A stretch of DNA of 64,000 bases from the NCBI RefSeq assembly GCF_032911445.1, contig NZ_JAWJEJ010000001.1, forward strand, positions 1-64,000, written 5' to 3'. The translations under genes and the position numbers were made by a program. Below are positions 9,160-17,811 of the stretch, in pieces. The notes beneath the pieces were generated by a model. That model was not told where the DNA came from, did not search any database, and was given only the letters and a program-made list of their open reading frames with translations. Within the stretch, counting starts at the first letter, position 1. The number at the start of each line of letters is the position of its first letter. The DNA comes from Sphingomonas sp. HF-S4 (GTDB lineage: Bacteria; Pseudomonadota; Alphaproteobacteria; Sphingomonadales; Sphingomonadaceae).

Positions 9160-9574
9160 TTTGCGCATTCTATGATCGGGTTATACAGATAGCGATGGCG
9201 TAAAATACGTATTAAATTGCTATAGCGTTGGTCCAAGATGGCGGCGTCTTATTTATTGATGATAAGATAATTTATCCTGATGGATACTATATTGATATGT
9301 CATGGACTGACAGGTCCATAATTGTCGGATTGCCTACGCTTCTAGTTCCGGTTTCCAGTCCGTCGTAGCGCAACTCTATCGCTCGTCCCGACCGCTAGAG
9401 GCCCCTGGATTCGCTCGCTCCTGTGCGAGCGATCGGCAGCCATACCGACGATGAGGCGCCATGGACGCGGGTCGTGCCTTCTTCCGCCAGCACAGCCGGT
9501 ACGGAACAACCGAGCGCTGACGATCCTACCGTCCAGCAGCGCTGCCCGCGCGTGAGTCCGTTCTAATCGGCGTC
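9160..9574. other. AT-rich intergenic stretch without supported gene
   Basis: About 415 bp, of which 9160-9330 is strikingly AT-rich for this genome. A 46-codon frame from TTG 9228 to TAG 9366 reads GVLFIDDKIIYPDGYYIDMS, which looks like protein of foreign composition and may be a scrap of a small toxin or immunity gene. There is no convincing ribosome site. The rest (9370-9574) shows nothing I can name. Confidence 0.35.
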
Positions 9575-9596
9575 TTTGATAATACGATCATACAAA
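9575..9596. promoter_or_regulatory. operator-like site A (weak)
   Basis: Contains the half-site ATCATACAAA preceded by a degenerate left arm (TTTGATAATACG). It lies 80 bp upstream of the MFS gene start at 9675 and belongs to the eight-site family found through 9.5-29.8 kb. It is the least symmetrical member. Confidence 0.5.
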
Positions 9597-9674
9597 ATGT
9601 TTGACAGGGTTTTGCCTGGACCTAGTGTTTGGTTCCTGGGGAACGCGGATGGCGCGCCGTTGGGAAGGACATCG

Positions 9675-10901
9675 ATGGAGCAATCACGCACCCGCGGATG
9701 GATGGTCGTCGCGATCAGCCTGTTCGGGATATCGACGGGGCCGGCCGCCTTCGGTCTTGCGTCGATGGGAGTGACCGCCGAACCGCTGGCGCAGCAGTTC
9801 GGCTGGAGCCGCACCGCGATCAGCGCGGCGGTGTCGATCATGATGCTGAGCACCGCGGCGTGCATGCCGATTGCAGGCAAGTTGATCGATACGCTCGGCG
9901 CGCGGCGGGTGCTGATTCCCTCGGTGGTGATCCTTGCGATGTGCGTCGCCGGACTCGGTTTCGTCCAGACCTATTGGCAATTCATCGCGCTCTACGTCGC
10001 GATGGGAACAATCGCGGTGGGGACCAACAGCACTGCTTACATGCGCGTGATCACCACCTGGTTCGATCACCGCCGTGGTCTGGCGATCGGGATCGCCGGC
10101 AGCGGCACCGGTCTAGGCTTCGCCTATGTGCCGGTGCTGGCCCAGGCGCTGCTCGAATATGGTGGCTGGCGGATCGCGTATCTGGGGCTCGGTGCGGTGC
10201 TGTTGGTCGGCACGCTGCCGCTGGTGCTGCTCGCAATCCATGAGGCGCCCGGGCACGACGCGCCACATGATGCGCCCGAGGCACGCAGTACCACCGGCGA
10301 CAGCATGGCGCAGGCAATGCGCAAGCCCGATTTCTGGGTGCTCGGCGGGATCTTCGTGGTGCTCGCCTTCGTGCTCTACGGGCTGATCCCGCACCTCGTG
10401 CCGCTGCTCCAGGATCGCGGCGTGCCCGCGGGCCAGGCAGCGGGGATCGCCTCGCTGTTCGGCATGGCGACGTTCGGCGGGCGGCTGTTGATCGGCTTCA
10501 TGGTCGACAAGCACGACGCGCGGCGGATCGCTTTCCTGTTCTTCTCGCTCTCGGCGATCGGGCTGCTGCTGCTCGCGCTGCCGCTACCGCTCTGGGCGTT
10601 TCTGCCCGCGGCGTTGCTGCTTGGCGGGAGTCTTGGCGCCGAGGTCGACATGCTCGCCTATCTGACCTCGCGCTATTTCGGGCTGCGCTGCTTCGCGCAG
10701 ATCTTTTCCACCCTGTTCGCGGCGGTGATGGTTGCGATGGGACTGGGGCCGCTCGCGTTCGGCGCGGTCTATGACGCGACCGGATCCTACACCGCGATCT
10801 TGGCAATCGGCGTGCCGATCTGCCTGCTTGCCTCAGGGCTGGTGCTGTTGCTCAGCCCCTATGGCGCGCGCGCGCGAGGCGGCCAGATTTCTATGACCTG
10901 A
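9675..10901 (+). CDS. MFS transporter, monocarboxylate/OFA-like
   Basis: A 408-residue major facilitator with about 12 hydrophobic spans. Typical marks are DTLGARR after TM2, WFDHRRGLAIGIAGSGTGLG in TM4-5 and FGGRLLIGFMVDKHDARR between TM8 and TM9. This signature fits the monocarboxylate porter/OFA branch, which moves organic acids. The start at 9675 (MEQSRTRGWMVV) follows GGAAGGA; an upstream frame exists but overlaps the operator site. The gene opens the catabolic island and probably carries the aromatic acid or an intermediate. Confidence 0.8.
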   Translation: MEQSRTRGWMVVAISLFGISTGPAAFGLASMGVTAEPLAQQFGWSRTAISAAVSIMMLSTAACMPIAGKLIDTLGARRVLIPSVVILAMCVAGLGFVQTYWQFIALYVAMGTIAVGTNSTAYMRVITTWFDHRRGLAIGIAGSGTGLGFAYVPVLAQALLEYGGWRIAYLGLGAVLLVGTLPLVLLAIHEAPGHDAPHDAPEARSTTGDSMAQAMRKPDFWVLGGIFVVLAFVLYGLIPHLVPLLQDRGVPAGQAAGIASLFGMATFGGRLLIGFMVDKHDARRIAFLFFSLSAIGLLLLALPLPLWAFLPAALLLGGSLGAEVDMLAYLTSRYFGLRCFAQIFSTLFAAVMVAMGLGPLAFGAVYDATGSYTAILAIGVPICLLASGLVLLLSPYGARARGGQISMT

Positions 10902-10924
10902 AATACCCCCGAGGGCGCACAAGA

Positions 10925-10959
10925 AAGGGGCCGTTCCCTCGCGGAGCGGCCCCTTATAA
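10925..10959. terminator. bidirectional terminator between convergent genes
   Basis: Stem AAGGGGCCG with CGGCCCCTT around a 13-base loop. It lies between the ends of the MFS gene and the oppositely oriented dioxygenase gene; the flanks are AT-rich, so it can stop both transcripts. Confidence 0.7.
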
Positions 10960-10971
10960 TTTGCGCGACGA

Positions 10972-11784
10972 TCAGGCCGCCTGGGAGAGATCGGGATCCT
11001 CGATCTGGACGCGGAAGCCCGAGCGTACTTGCGGGAAATAGTCCCAGATCGCGAGATGCTGGGTGCAGCGATTGTCCCAGAACGCCACCGAATGCTGCTC
11101 CCATTTGAAGCGGCACTGGAAATACGCATTCTCGACATGACGGTAGAGGAAGTCGAGCACCGCCTCGCTCTCGGCCGGGGGCAGTTCGTTGATGTGGCTG
11201 GTGAAGCCCTTGTTGACGAACAGCACTTTCCGCCCGGTCACCGGATGGGTGCGGATCACTGGATGGGTGGCGATCGGATACTGCCCATTGGGATCGAAGC
11301 GGCCAAAGGCGAGCCGGCCGTCGTGCGTCGCGGTGAGCCCCTCGAGATACGCCTTCATCCGGTCCGACAGCGCGTCATAGGCGGCGTACATACTCGAGAA
11401 CGCAGTGTCGCCACCAGCGCTGGGCAGCGTGTGCAGATAGAGGATACTGCCCATCGGCGGCTTGGCCGCGCAGGTCATGTCGCTGTGCCATTCCTCGCCG
11501 GCGACGTGCTTCGAGTTCTCGTCGGCATGTAGCTTCCGCACCTCGGGATGGTCGGGCAGGCCCTTCAAGGCATGCGCCTGGAGGTTGCCGAAATGCAGCC
11601 CGAGGCGCTTGAGCGACACCGGATCGAGCGGCTGGTTGCGGAAGAAGATCACCTGATGGTCGGCGATCGCCCGGTGGAGATCGGCGACCTGCTCGGCCGA
11701 GAGCGGTACGGTGAGGTCGATTCCCGAGATCACCGCGCCGATCCGCGGCGTCAGCTGTTCGGCGGTTATGGTGCGATAGGCCAT
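10972..11784 (-). CDS. TauD/TfdA-family Fe(II)/2-oxoglutarate dioxygenase
   Basis: A 270-residue protein. The metal triad is H100-x-D102 (EEWHSDMTCA) and H243 (CTQHLAIWDY), with the 2-oxoglutarate-binding arginine in PQVRSGFRVQ. PF02668 members hydroxylate and cleave sulfonates, aryloxyalkanoates or related side chains. The start at 11784 has an AAGGAGC ribosome site; a longer frame upstream lacks one. The gene is divergent from a GntR gene with a palindromic site between them. Its place in the island suggests removal of a side chain from the substrate, which is inference. Confidence 0.85.
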   Translation of the reverse strand: MAYRTITAEQLTPRIGAVISGIDLTVPLSAEQVADLHRAIADHQVIFFRNQPLDPVSLKRLGLHFGNLQAHALKGLPDHPEVRKLHADENSKHVAGEEWHSDMTCAAKPPMGSILYLHTLPSAGGDTAFSSMYAAYDALSDRMKAYLEGLTATHDGRLAFGRFDPNGQYPIATHPVIRTHPVTGRKVLFVNKGFTSHINELPPAESEAVLDFLYRHVENAYFQCRFKWEQHSVAFWDNRCTQHLAIWDYFPQVRSGFRVQIEDPDLSQAA

Positions 11785-11840
11785 GCGTGCTCCTTTTGAT
11801 GGGGTCAATGTCGAGCATATCGCCGAGCCTGGTTGCGTCA

Positions 11841-11860
11841 ATGTATACAGTGCACAGTAT
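11841..11860. promoter_or_regulatory. putative GntR operator (GTATAC type)
   Basis: The sequence ATGTATACAGTGCACAGTAT contains the palindromes GTATAC and GTGCAC and an outer pair of TAT-rich arms. It lies between the divergent dioxygenase and GntR genes. TTGTATACAA-like sites are typical of FCD-type GntR regulators. It differs from the other sites in the island. Confidence 0.45.
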
Positions 11861-11925
11861 GCGGAGTTACGGCACGTTTGCGGCTAGACAACGCCAGCGC
11901 TAGACGGCTGGGGACTGGAGGGCAG

Positions 11926-12585
11926 ATGGCGCGCAAGGGATTGATCGAGCCGGCGGAGCGGCTGAGCGACAAGGTGTACGCGAAGCTGCGCGAGGAGATC
12001 GATTCGGGGACGATTGCGGCGGGACAGCGGCTGGTCGAGGTCGAGGTGGCGGGGCGCTATGGCGTGTCGCGGACCCCGGTGCGCGAGGCGCTAATCCGGC
12101 TCGCGCGCGAAGGCGCATTGGAGCCCGCCGAGCGCGGCTTCGCGCTGCCCAGCGACGATCATCTGGCGATGCGCGAGCGGCTTGAGGCGCGGCGGCTGCT
12201 CGACGTTGCGCTTGCCCGCGCGGCGGCGGCGGCGATCGTCCGCGGCGATGTCGATACCGCGCCGCTCGATGCCGAACTGCGCCGCGCCGCGTCGGCGCAT
12301 GCCCAGGGCCGCGCGCGTGCCTTCGCCAATGCCCACCACGCGCTGCGCGCCGCGATCCGCGCCATCGCCGGCAACCGGCTGCTCGCGCGCTGCGGCGAAC
12401 TGGTCGACGACAGCTTCCGGCTGGGGCGCGAACAGCTCTACCGCGTCGCCGGCAATCGCGAGGCGACGCTCGCCGCCGATCGCGCGTTGGTCGCGGCGCT
12501 GCTCGCCGGCGACGCCGATGCCGCACAAGCCGAGACGCTTGCCTTCATCGCCCGGGTCGAAAGCCACGCTGCACCCGCCAACTAA
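11926..12585 (+). CDS. GntR-family regulator, FCD type
   Basis: A 219-residue regulator. Residues 10-75 form the winged helix-turn-helix (LSDKVYAKLREEIDSGTIAA and GVSRTPVREALIRLAREGAL), and the rest is a helical FCD domain with an HHALRAAIRAIAGN motif. The start at 11926 follows TGGAGGGC. It is divergent from the 2-oxoglutarate dioxygenase and upstream of the amidohydrolase. It probably senses an acid of the pathway and controls the dioxygenase and itself. Confidence 0.85.
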   Translation: MARKGLIEPAERLSDKVYAKLREEIDSGTIAAGQRLVEVEVAGRYGVSRTPVREALIRLAREGALEPAERGFALPSDDHLAMRERLEARRLLDVALARAAAAAIVRGDVDTAPLDAELRRAASAHAQGRARAFANAHHALRAAIRAIAGNRLLARCGELVDDSFRLGREQLYRVAGNREATLAADRALVAALLAGDADAAQAETLAFIARVESHAAPAN

Positions 12586-12589
12586 GTTG

Positions 12590-12610
12590 CTTGTATGATT
12601 GTATGACGAT
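12590..12610. promoter_or_regulatory. operator-like site B
   Basis: Contains TTGTATGA followed at once by TTGTATGAC, a tandem arrangement of the island half-site. It lies between the GntR stop and the amidohydrolase start (12660). Confidence 0.6.
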
Positions 12611-12659
12611 AGCTTCGCGTCGAGCCGCAGCGTGGGGCGGCAGCGATCGGGGACAGGCA

Positions 12660-13976
12660 ATGAAAACGGGACGCAAGGCACTGGCGACGGGCGCTGGGCT
12701 GGCACTGCTGGTAGCGGGCAGCGCGGCCGCGCAGGATCGCGTGATCCACGCCGGCAAACTGTTCGACGGCGAGAAGCGCAGCCTCCAGGGACCAAGCTCG
12801 ATCGTCATCAAGGACGATCGCATCGTTTCGATCGAGAAGGGCTTCGTCACGCCGCCGGGCGCCGAGGTGATCGACCTGCGGGGCGAGACCGTGATGCCCG
12901 GGCTGATCGATTCGCACACGCACATCACCTCGCTGCCGCGTACCGGCAATGCGATCGCCAAGAACATGACCTATTCGCCGCTCGACACGGTCCTCGCCGC
13001 GACGGTGAACACCCGCGCCGTGCTGCTCTCGGGCGTCACTACCGTCCGCGATCTCGGCGCGCTCTATGGCGCAGACACCGCGCTCAAGGCGGCGATCGAG
13101 CGCGGATCGGTGATCGGTCCGCGGATGTGGATCGCCGGCGAGGCGATCGGTCCGACCGGCGGCCATAACGATTGGAGCCACGGCCTCGCCTATGATGTGA
13201 CTCGTCCCGAATTCGGAGCAGGCCTTGCCGACGGGGCCGATGCGGTGACCGCGCTCGCGCGGCGCGAGCATAAGCTCGGCGCCAATGTGATCAAGATCAT
13301 GCCCTCGGGCGGGGTGGTGAGCAGCGGCGACGATCCCAAGGCCAAGCTGATGAGTGATGCCGAGATCAAGGCTGCGGTCGATACCGCGCACGCGCTGGGG
13401 CTCAAGCTCGCCGCGCATGGCCACGGCAAGGCCGCGATCGATGCGGCGGTGCGCTTGGGCGCGGACTCGATCGAGCACGGCACCTATGCGGATGCCGGGA
13501 GCTTCGCGCTGATGAAGGCGCACGGCACGTATTTCATCGCGACCCTGCTCACCACGCAGAAGCTGCATGACACTGCGGTCAACCGCCCAGACGCGCTGAC
13601 GCCTTCCACTCGGGCCAAGGTGCTGGCGATGGGGACCGGCAGCGTCAAGCTGACCAATGCCTACAAGGCGGGCGTGAAGATCGCGCTGGGCAGCGATACC
13701 GGGGCAGGCGAGAATGCCAAGGAAGCGGCACTGATGGTCAAGGCAGGGATGGCGCCGATCGACGTGCTGATGGCTGCCACCGCCAACGGTGCGGACCTGA
13801 TCGGCTCGGCGGAGATCGGCAAGATCGCACCCGGCCGCTACGCCGATATCGTCGCGATGCCCGGCGATCCGCTTGCCGATATGGCGGCGCTGGAGGCGAT
13901 CGACTTCGTGATGAAAAGCGGGGTGGTCTACAAGCAGGGCGGGGTCGAGCAGCCGGTCAGGCTGGTCAATCCGTGA
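12660..13976 (+). CDS. exported metal-dependent amidohydrolase
   Basis: A 438-residue amidohydrolase-superfamily protein (PF01979). A signal peptide (LALLVAGSAAAQ) predicts periplasmic location. Metal-site marks are LIDSHTHI (H86, H88), NVIKIMPSGGV with the likely bridging lysine, LAAHGHG, DSIEHGT and LGSDTG. It belongs to the imidazolonepropionase/Xaa-Pro-dipeptidase-like group, several members of which cleave amide bonds of N-acyl amino acids. In this island it could release an aromatic acid from an amide conjugate before uptake; the substrate is inferred from context only. Operator site B lies upstream. Confidence 0.8.
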   Translation: MKTGRKALATGAGLALLVAGSAAAQDRVIHAGKLFDGEKRSLQGPSSIVIKDDRIVSIEKGFVTPPGAEVIDLRGETVMPGLIDSHTHITSLPRTGNAIAKNMTYSPLDTVLAATVNTRAVLLSGVTTVRDLGALYGADTALKAAIERGSVIGPRMWIAGEAIGPTGGHNDWSHGLAYDVTRPEFGAGLADGADAVTALARREHKLGANVIKIMPSGGVVSSGDDPKAKLMSDAEIKAAVDTAHALGLKLAAHGHGKAAIDAAVRLGADSIEHGTYADAGSFALMKAHGTYFIATLLTTQKLHDTAVNRPDALTPSTRAKVLAMGTGSVKLTNAYKAGVKIALGSDTGAGENAKEAALMVKAGMAPIDVLMAATANGADLIGSAEIGKIAPGRYADIVAMPGDPLADMAALEAIDFVMKSGVVYKQGGVEQPVRLVNP

Positions 13977-13980
13977 TCTC

Positions 13981-14130
13981 ATTCCCCTCCCTGAAAGGGA
14001 GGGTAGGGGTGGGTTTAGCGACGAGGCGGGCTCGATGCCCGTCTCGTCGCTTTGCTGGGCGATGAGTCTTTTGAGCGCGCAGACGCGCGCACCCACCCCC
14101 GGCCCCTGCCTTTCAGGGAGGGGAGGGAGG
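13981..14130. repeat. long inverted repeat between convergent genes
   Basis: Outer arms: CCCCTCCCTGAAAGGGAGGG near 13984 and CCTTTCAGGGAGGGGAGGG near 14109, with GGGGTGGG/CCCACCCC inside them. An inner 14-bp stem (14018-14031 with 14037-14050) has a 5-base loop. It looks like an intergenic palindromic repeat acting as a two-way terminator between the amidohydrolase and the aldolase genes. Copy number elsewhere in the genome cannot be seen here. Confidence 0.7.
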
Positions 14131-15153
14131 TCAGGCCCGCGCCAGATCGAGCGCGACGTCGACGATCATGTCTTCCTGCCCGCCGACCATCCGCCGCCGG
14201 CCGAGCTCGACCAGGATCGCGCGCGTATCGAGGCCGTGGTCGGCCGCTGCCTTTTCGGCATGGCGCAGAAAGCTCGAATAGACGCCCGCATAGCCCAGGC
14301 TGAGCGTCTCGCGATCGACCCGCACCGGCCGGTCCTGGAGCGGGCGGACTAGCGTCTCCGCCGCGTCCATCAGCTTGAACAGGTCGCAGCCGTGCAGCCA
14401 GCCTTTGCGGTCGGCGGCGGCGATGAACACTTCGAGCGGGGCGTTGCCTGCGCCTGCGCCCATGCCGGCCAGGCTCGCGTCGATGCGGATCGCACCGGCC
14501 TGCACCCCGACGATCGAATTGGCGACGCCGAGCGAGAGATTGTGGTGCGCGTGGATGCCGCGCTGGGTCTCGGGCTTGAGCACGCGGTCATAGGCTTCGC
14601 AGCGCGCGCGATAGCCATCCATGTCGAGCGCGCCGCCGCTGTCGGTGACGTAGATGCAATGCGCGCCGTACCCCTCCATCAGCACCGCCTGCTGGGCCAA
14701 TGCCTCGGGATCGATCATGTGGCTCATCATCAGGAAGCCCGACACGTCCATGCCCAGATCGCGCGCCGCCATGATGTGCTGGCGGGCGACGTCCGCCTCG
14801 GTGCAATGCGTCGCAACGCGCACCGAGCGGACGCCGAGGCTATGCGCGTGCCGAAGTTCCTCGATCGTGCCGATGCCGGGGATCAGCAAGGTGGTCAGCA
14901 CCGAATGGGTCAGCACCTCGGCCACTGCCTCGAGCCACTCCCAATCGGTATGCCGCCCGAAGCCGTAGTTGAACGAAGAGCCATTCAATCCGTCGCCATG
15001 CGCGACTTCGATCGCATCGACCCTGGCGTCGTCGAGCGCCTTGGCAATCGCGCGGACATGGTCGAGGCCATATTGGTGGCGGATCGCGTGCATCCCGTCG
15101 CGAAGCGTCACGTCCTGGACGTAGAGCTTGGTCTGGGTGGGATCGAGCGTCAC
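14131..15153 (-). CDS. 4-hydroxy-2-oxovalerate aldolase
   Basis: A 340-residue HMGL-like aldolase that splits 4-hydroxy-2-oxovalerate into pyruvate and acetaldehyde, the last C-C cleavage of meta pathways (MhpE/BphI/CarE type). TLRDGMH near residues 16-22 carries the catalytic Arg and metal Asp, and [15 protein letters not shown] carries the metal histidines. The start is GTG 15153, overlapping the stop of the dehydrogenase gene by four bases (GTGA), the usual arrangement for this channeling enzyme pair. The convergent repeat at 13981-14130 follows the stop. Confidence 0.92.
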   Translation of the reverse strand: MTLDPTQTKLYVQDVTLRDGMHAIRHQYGLDHVRAIAKALDDARVDAIEVAHGDGLNGSSFNYGFGRHTDWEWLEAVAEVLTHSVLTTLLIPGIGTIEELRHAHSLGVRSVRVATHCTEADVARQHIMAARDLGMDVSGFLMMSHMIDPEALAQQAVLMEGYGAHCIYVTDSGGALDMDGYRARCEAYDRVLKPETQRGIHAHHNLSLGVANSIVGVQAGAIRIDASLAGMGAGAGNAPLEVFIAAADRKGWLHGCDLFKLMDAAETLVRPLQDRPVRVDRETLSLGYAGVYSSFLRHAEKAAADHGLDTRAILVELGRRRMVGGQEDMIVDVALDLARA

Positions 15154-16094
15154 GCGGCCTCCTGTCCAAGCCGGCGCGCGGCGATTTTCTCGGCAGTAGC
15201 GAGCGCCGTCGAGGTCATGATGTCGAGATTGCCGGCATAAGCAGGCAGATAATGCGCGGCGCCCTCGACCTCGAGAAACACGGTGGTTTTGATGCCTTCG
15301 AAAGTGCCGAGCCCTGGGATGCGCACCGGAGCGTTCGATCCGAAGCGCTCGAACTGCACTCTCTGCTTGAGCCGATAGCCGGGCACATAGGTCGCGACCT
15401 TTGCCACCATCGCCTCGACCGCGGCCTCGATCGCCGCCTCGTCGGCGCCGCTCGACAGCGCGAACACGGTGTCGCGCATCAACATCGGCGGCTCGGCGGG
15501 GTTGAGCACGATGATCGCCTTGCCCTTGGCGGCGCCGCCGACCTGTTCGATGCCACGCGACGTGGTCTCGGTGAACTCGTCGATATTGGCGCGGGTGCCC
15601 GGGCCTGCGCTCTTCGAGGCGATCGAGGCGACGATCTCGGCATAATGGACCGTGCCGACCGATGAAATCGCCGCGACGATGGGGATCGTCGCCTGGCCAC
15701 CGCAAGTGACCATATTGACGTTGGGCGCGTCGAGGTGCGCGTCGCCGTTGACCACCGGAATCACGTAGGGCCCGATGGCCGCGGGGGTGAGGTCGATCAT
15801 CACCTTGCCCGCCTGCGTGACGACGTCGCTGTGCCGCCGGTGTGCCCCCGCCGAAGTGGCGTCGAACACCACGCCGATCTCGCTCCAGACGGGAAGCGCC
15901 TGCAGCCCTTCGATCCCCGCATGCGTGGTCGCCACGCCCAGCCGTTGCGCCCGCGCCAGCCCGTCCGAAGCCGAGTCGATCCCGACCATCGTGGCCATTT
16001 CCAACCGCTCCGACTGCCGCATGATCTTGATCATCAGGTCGGTGCCGATGTTGCCCGACCCGATGATTGCGGCCTTGATCCTGTTGCTGCCCAC
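15150..16094 (-). CDS. acylating acetaldehyde dehydrogenase
   Basis: A 314-residue enzyme that turns acetaldehyde plus CoA into acetyl-CoA with NAD, in complex with the aldolase (MhpF/BphJ type). [15 protein letters not shown] is the nucleotide-binding start, and the catalytic cysteine is in [10 protein letters not shown] at about residue 130. GTG 16094 with AAGGGG upstream gives the usual length; a TTG at 16121 is possible. An inverted repeat ACATTG-N5-CAATGT (16108-16124) lies at the start, and operator site C is just beyond, shared with the divergent aspartate dehydrogenase gene. Confidence 0.9.
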   Translation of the reverse strand: MGSNRIKAAIIGSGNIGTDLMIKIMRQSERLEMATMVGIDSASDGLARAQRLGVATTHAGIEGLQALPVWSEIGVVFDATSAGAHRRHSDVVTQAGKVMIDLTPAAIGPYVIPVVNGDAHLDAPNVNMVTCGGQATIPIVAAISSVGTVHYAEIVASIASKSAGPGTRANIDEFTETTSRGIEQVGGAAKGKAIIVLNPAEPPMLMRDTVFALSSGADEAAIEAAVEAMVAKVATYVPGYRLKQRVQFERFGSNAPVRIPGLGTFEGIKTTVFLEVEGAAHYLPAYAGNLDIMTSTALATAEKIAARRLGQEAA

Positions 16095-16139
16095 ACGACC
16101 CCTTCGAACATTGCCAAACAATGTCGCACAGGGCTAGAA

Positions 16140-16160
16140 TATGTATGATTGTCATACAAG
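16140..16160. promoter_or_regulatory. operator-like site C (perfect palindrome)
   Basis: TGTATGA (16142-16148) and TCATACA (16152-16158) around the spacer TTG form a perfect 7-bp inverted repeat, the best-formed member of the family. It sits between the divergent aldehyde dehydrogenase and aspartate dehydrogenase genes, 11 bp before the latter. Confidence 0.7.
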
Positions 16161-16170
16161 AGGATAAGCG

Positions 16171-17013
16171 ATGCCCGCAACGACCAGGATCGCGATGATC
16201 GGCTATGGTGCGATCGGGATGGAGATCGCCGGCGCGCTCGCGAGGCTGGGGGAGGCGGGCAACCCGGTAGCGACGTTGGTCCGTCCGGGACGGCAAGCGC
16301 CGCGCGGTGTGCACGACGTTGAGGCGCTGATCGCCGCGCGTCCCGATGTGGTGATCGAATGCGCCGGACATCAGGCGGTGCGGGATTATGTTCCTGCACT
16401 GCTCGATGCCGGGATCGACTGTATCGTATCGTCGATCGGCGTGCTCGCCGATCCCGAGATGTCGGGGGCGCTCGCGGCGGCGGAACGTGACGGGGGTGGC
16501 CAGCTGCTGCTGCCGGCAGGGGCGATCGCCGGGCTCGACGGGCTGGTCGCGGCGGCGCTCGCCGGCATCGATACGGTGACCTACACCTCGTACAAGCCGC
16601 CGTACGCCTGGCGCGGGACCCTCGCCGAAACCGTGATCGACCTCGACGATCCCGCCAGCGAGCAGATTTTCTTCGAAGGCAGCGCGCGCGACGCCGCGGC
16701 CCAATATCCCAAGAACGCCAATGTCTCGGTCGCGGTGGGGCTCGCCGGGATCGGCATCGATCGCACGCGTGTCCGCCTCGTCTCTTCGCGTGCGGTTGGC
16801 GATCCGATGGGCGTGATCGAGGCGGAGGGGGCGTTCGGCCGCTTCCGCTTCGACATCCTCGCCCTCGCATCGCGGAGCAATCCCAAGACCTCGGCGCTCA
16901 CCGGATACAGCCTGCTCCAGTGCGCGCGGCTGGGCATCGGGCTGCCGCTGGCCCATCTGGGCATGGACCATCCTACCGGAAGATCGTATGACAGCTGGTC
17001 GGAAGACCAATGA
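16171..17013 (+). CDS. aspartate dehydrogenase (NadX-like)
   Basis: A 280-residue NAD(P)-dependent oxidoreductase. [18 protein letters not shown] is the Rossmann start, [13 protein letters not shown] follows, and the C-terminal domain has [14 protein letters not shown] and [12 protein letters not shown], as in the L-aspartate dehydrogenase family (DUF108). Known members convert aspartate to iminoaspartate or oxaloacetate plus ammonia. A role in handling aspartate freed by the nearby asparaginase, or another amino-acid intermediate, is possible; the exact substrate is open. It is preceded by operator site C and followed 50 bp later by a GntR gene on the same strand. Confidence 0.8.
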   Translation: MPATTRIAMIGYGAIGMEIAGALARLGEAGNPVATLVRPGRQAPRGVHDVEALIAARPDVVIECAGHQAVRDYVPALLDAGIDCIVSSIGVLADPEMSGALAAAERDGGGQLLLPAGAIAGLDGLVAAALAGIDTVTYTSYKPPYAWRGTLAETVIDLDDPASEQIFFEGSARDAAAQYPKNANVSVAVGLAGIGIDRTRVRLVSSRAVGDPMGVIEAEGAFGRFRFDILALASRSNPKTSALTGYSLLQCARLGIGLPLAHLGMDHPTGRSYDSWSEDQ

Positions 17014-17063
17014 CATAATAATGGTTCGCAATAGCAAAAATCGAATCCGCTAGGAGTGCTGCC

Positions 17064-17756
17064 TTGAACCTCGAAGATCTGCGCATCGTCGCGAACCCGA
17101 CGCTGGTGCGCGACCATGCGCTCGACAAGCTGCGCACGGCGATCGCTACCGGCCTCTACAAGCCCGGCACCCGTCTGGTCGAACGCGAACTGTGCGACGC
17201 GCTGGGGGTGAGCCGTACCTCGGTGCGCGAGGCAATGCGCCAGCTTCAGTCCGAAGGGCTCATTGCGACCGGATCGCGCCGCGCGATCATCGTCTCGGTG
17301 CTCAGCGCCGAAGATGCCTATGACATCTACACGCTGCGCGAGATGGTCGAGACCACTGCGATCCGCCGCCTCGTCGCGCATGACGACCAGAAGGCGGTCA
17401 AGCGGCTCCAGGCGGCGTACAAGGCGATCGCCAAATATGCGGGGAAGGGCGATCTGCCGGCGCTCTCCGAGATGGCGGGTACCTTTTATGAGGAGATCCT
17501 CGATGGATCGGGCAGCAAGGTCGTGCGCGATACCGGGCGCCAGCTGCTCAAGCGGGTGAGCTATCTCCGCCTCGCCTCGATGGCCGAGCCGCAGCGTGTC
17601 GAGAACGGGCTCGCCGAGTGGAGCGCGATCGTCGATGCCGTGGCGGCGGGCGACGCCGATGCCGCGGCCACCGCGCTGGGCGCACATATCCGCAATTCGC
17701 GCACCGCCATCGTGGCGCGGCTCAAGGCACAGGAGCCGGCAACGCTCGACGCCTGA
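17064..17756 (+). CDS. GntR-family regulator, FCD type
   Basis: A 230-residue regulator with an N-terminal winged helix (LYKPGTRLVERELCDALGVS, then RTSVREAMRQLQSEGLI) and an FCD ligand domain. It lies in the centre of the island, flanked by operator sites C and D, which makes it the best candidate for the protein that binds the repeated TTTGTATGA sites. This is inference; the other GntR gene (11926) has a different upstream palindrome. TAGGAG precedes the TTG start at 17064. Confidence 0.85.
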   Translation: MNLEDLRIVANPTLVRDHALDKLRTAIATGLYKPGTRLVERELCDALGVSRTSVREAMRQLQSEGLIATGSRRAIIVSVLSAEDAYDIYTLREMVETTAIRRLVAHDDQKAVKRLQAAYKAIAKYAGKGDLPALSEMAGTFYEEILDGSGSKVVRDTGRQLLKRVSYLRLASMAEPQRVENGLAEWSAIVDAVAAGDADAAATALGAHIRNSRTAIVARLKAQEPATLDA

Positions 17757-17758
17757 TG

Positions 17759-17788
17759 TTTGTATGATTTTATGATTGTCATACAAAG
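17759..17788. promoter_or_regulatory. operator-like site D (extended)
   Basis: Two copies: TTTGTATGA (17759-17767), then TTATGA and TCATACAAA (17779-17787) around TTG. It fills the gap between the GntR gene and the FAD hydroxylase gene. Confidence 0.65.
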
Positions 17789-17811
17789 TTACGTTCGTTA
17801 CGCTTTAAGGC

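Noticed and set aside
14131..17037. A 968-residue protein ending in the aldolase
   Set aside because: The extension beyond 15153 overlaps the acetaldehyde dehydrogenase and aspartate dehydrogenase genes in other frames and is not protein-like; the aldolase begins at GTG 15153.
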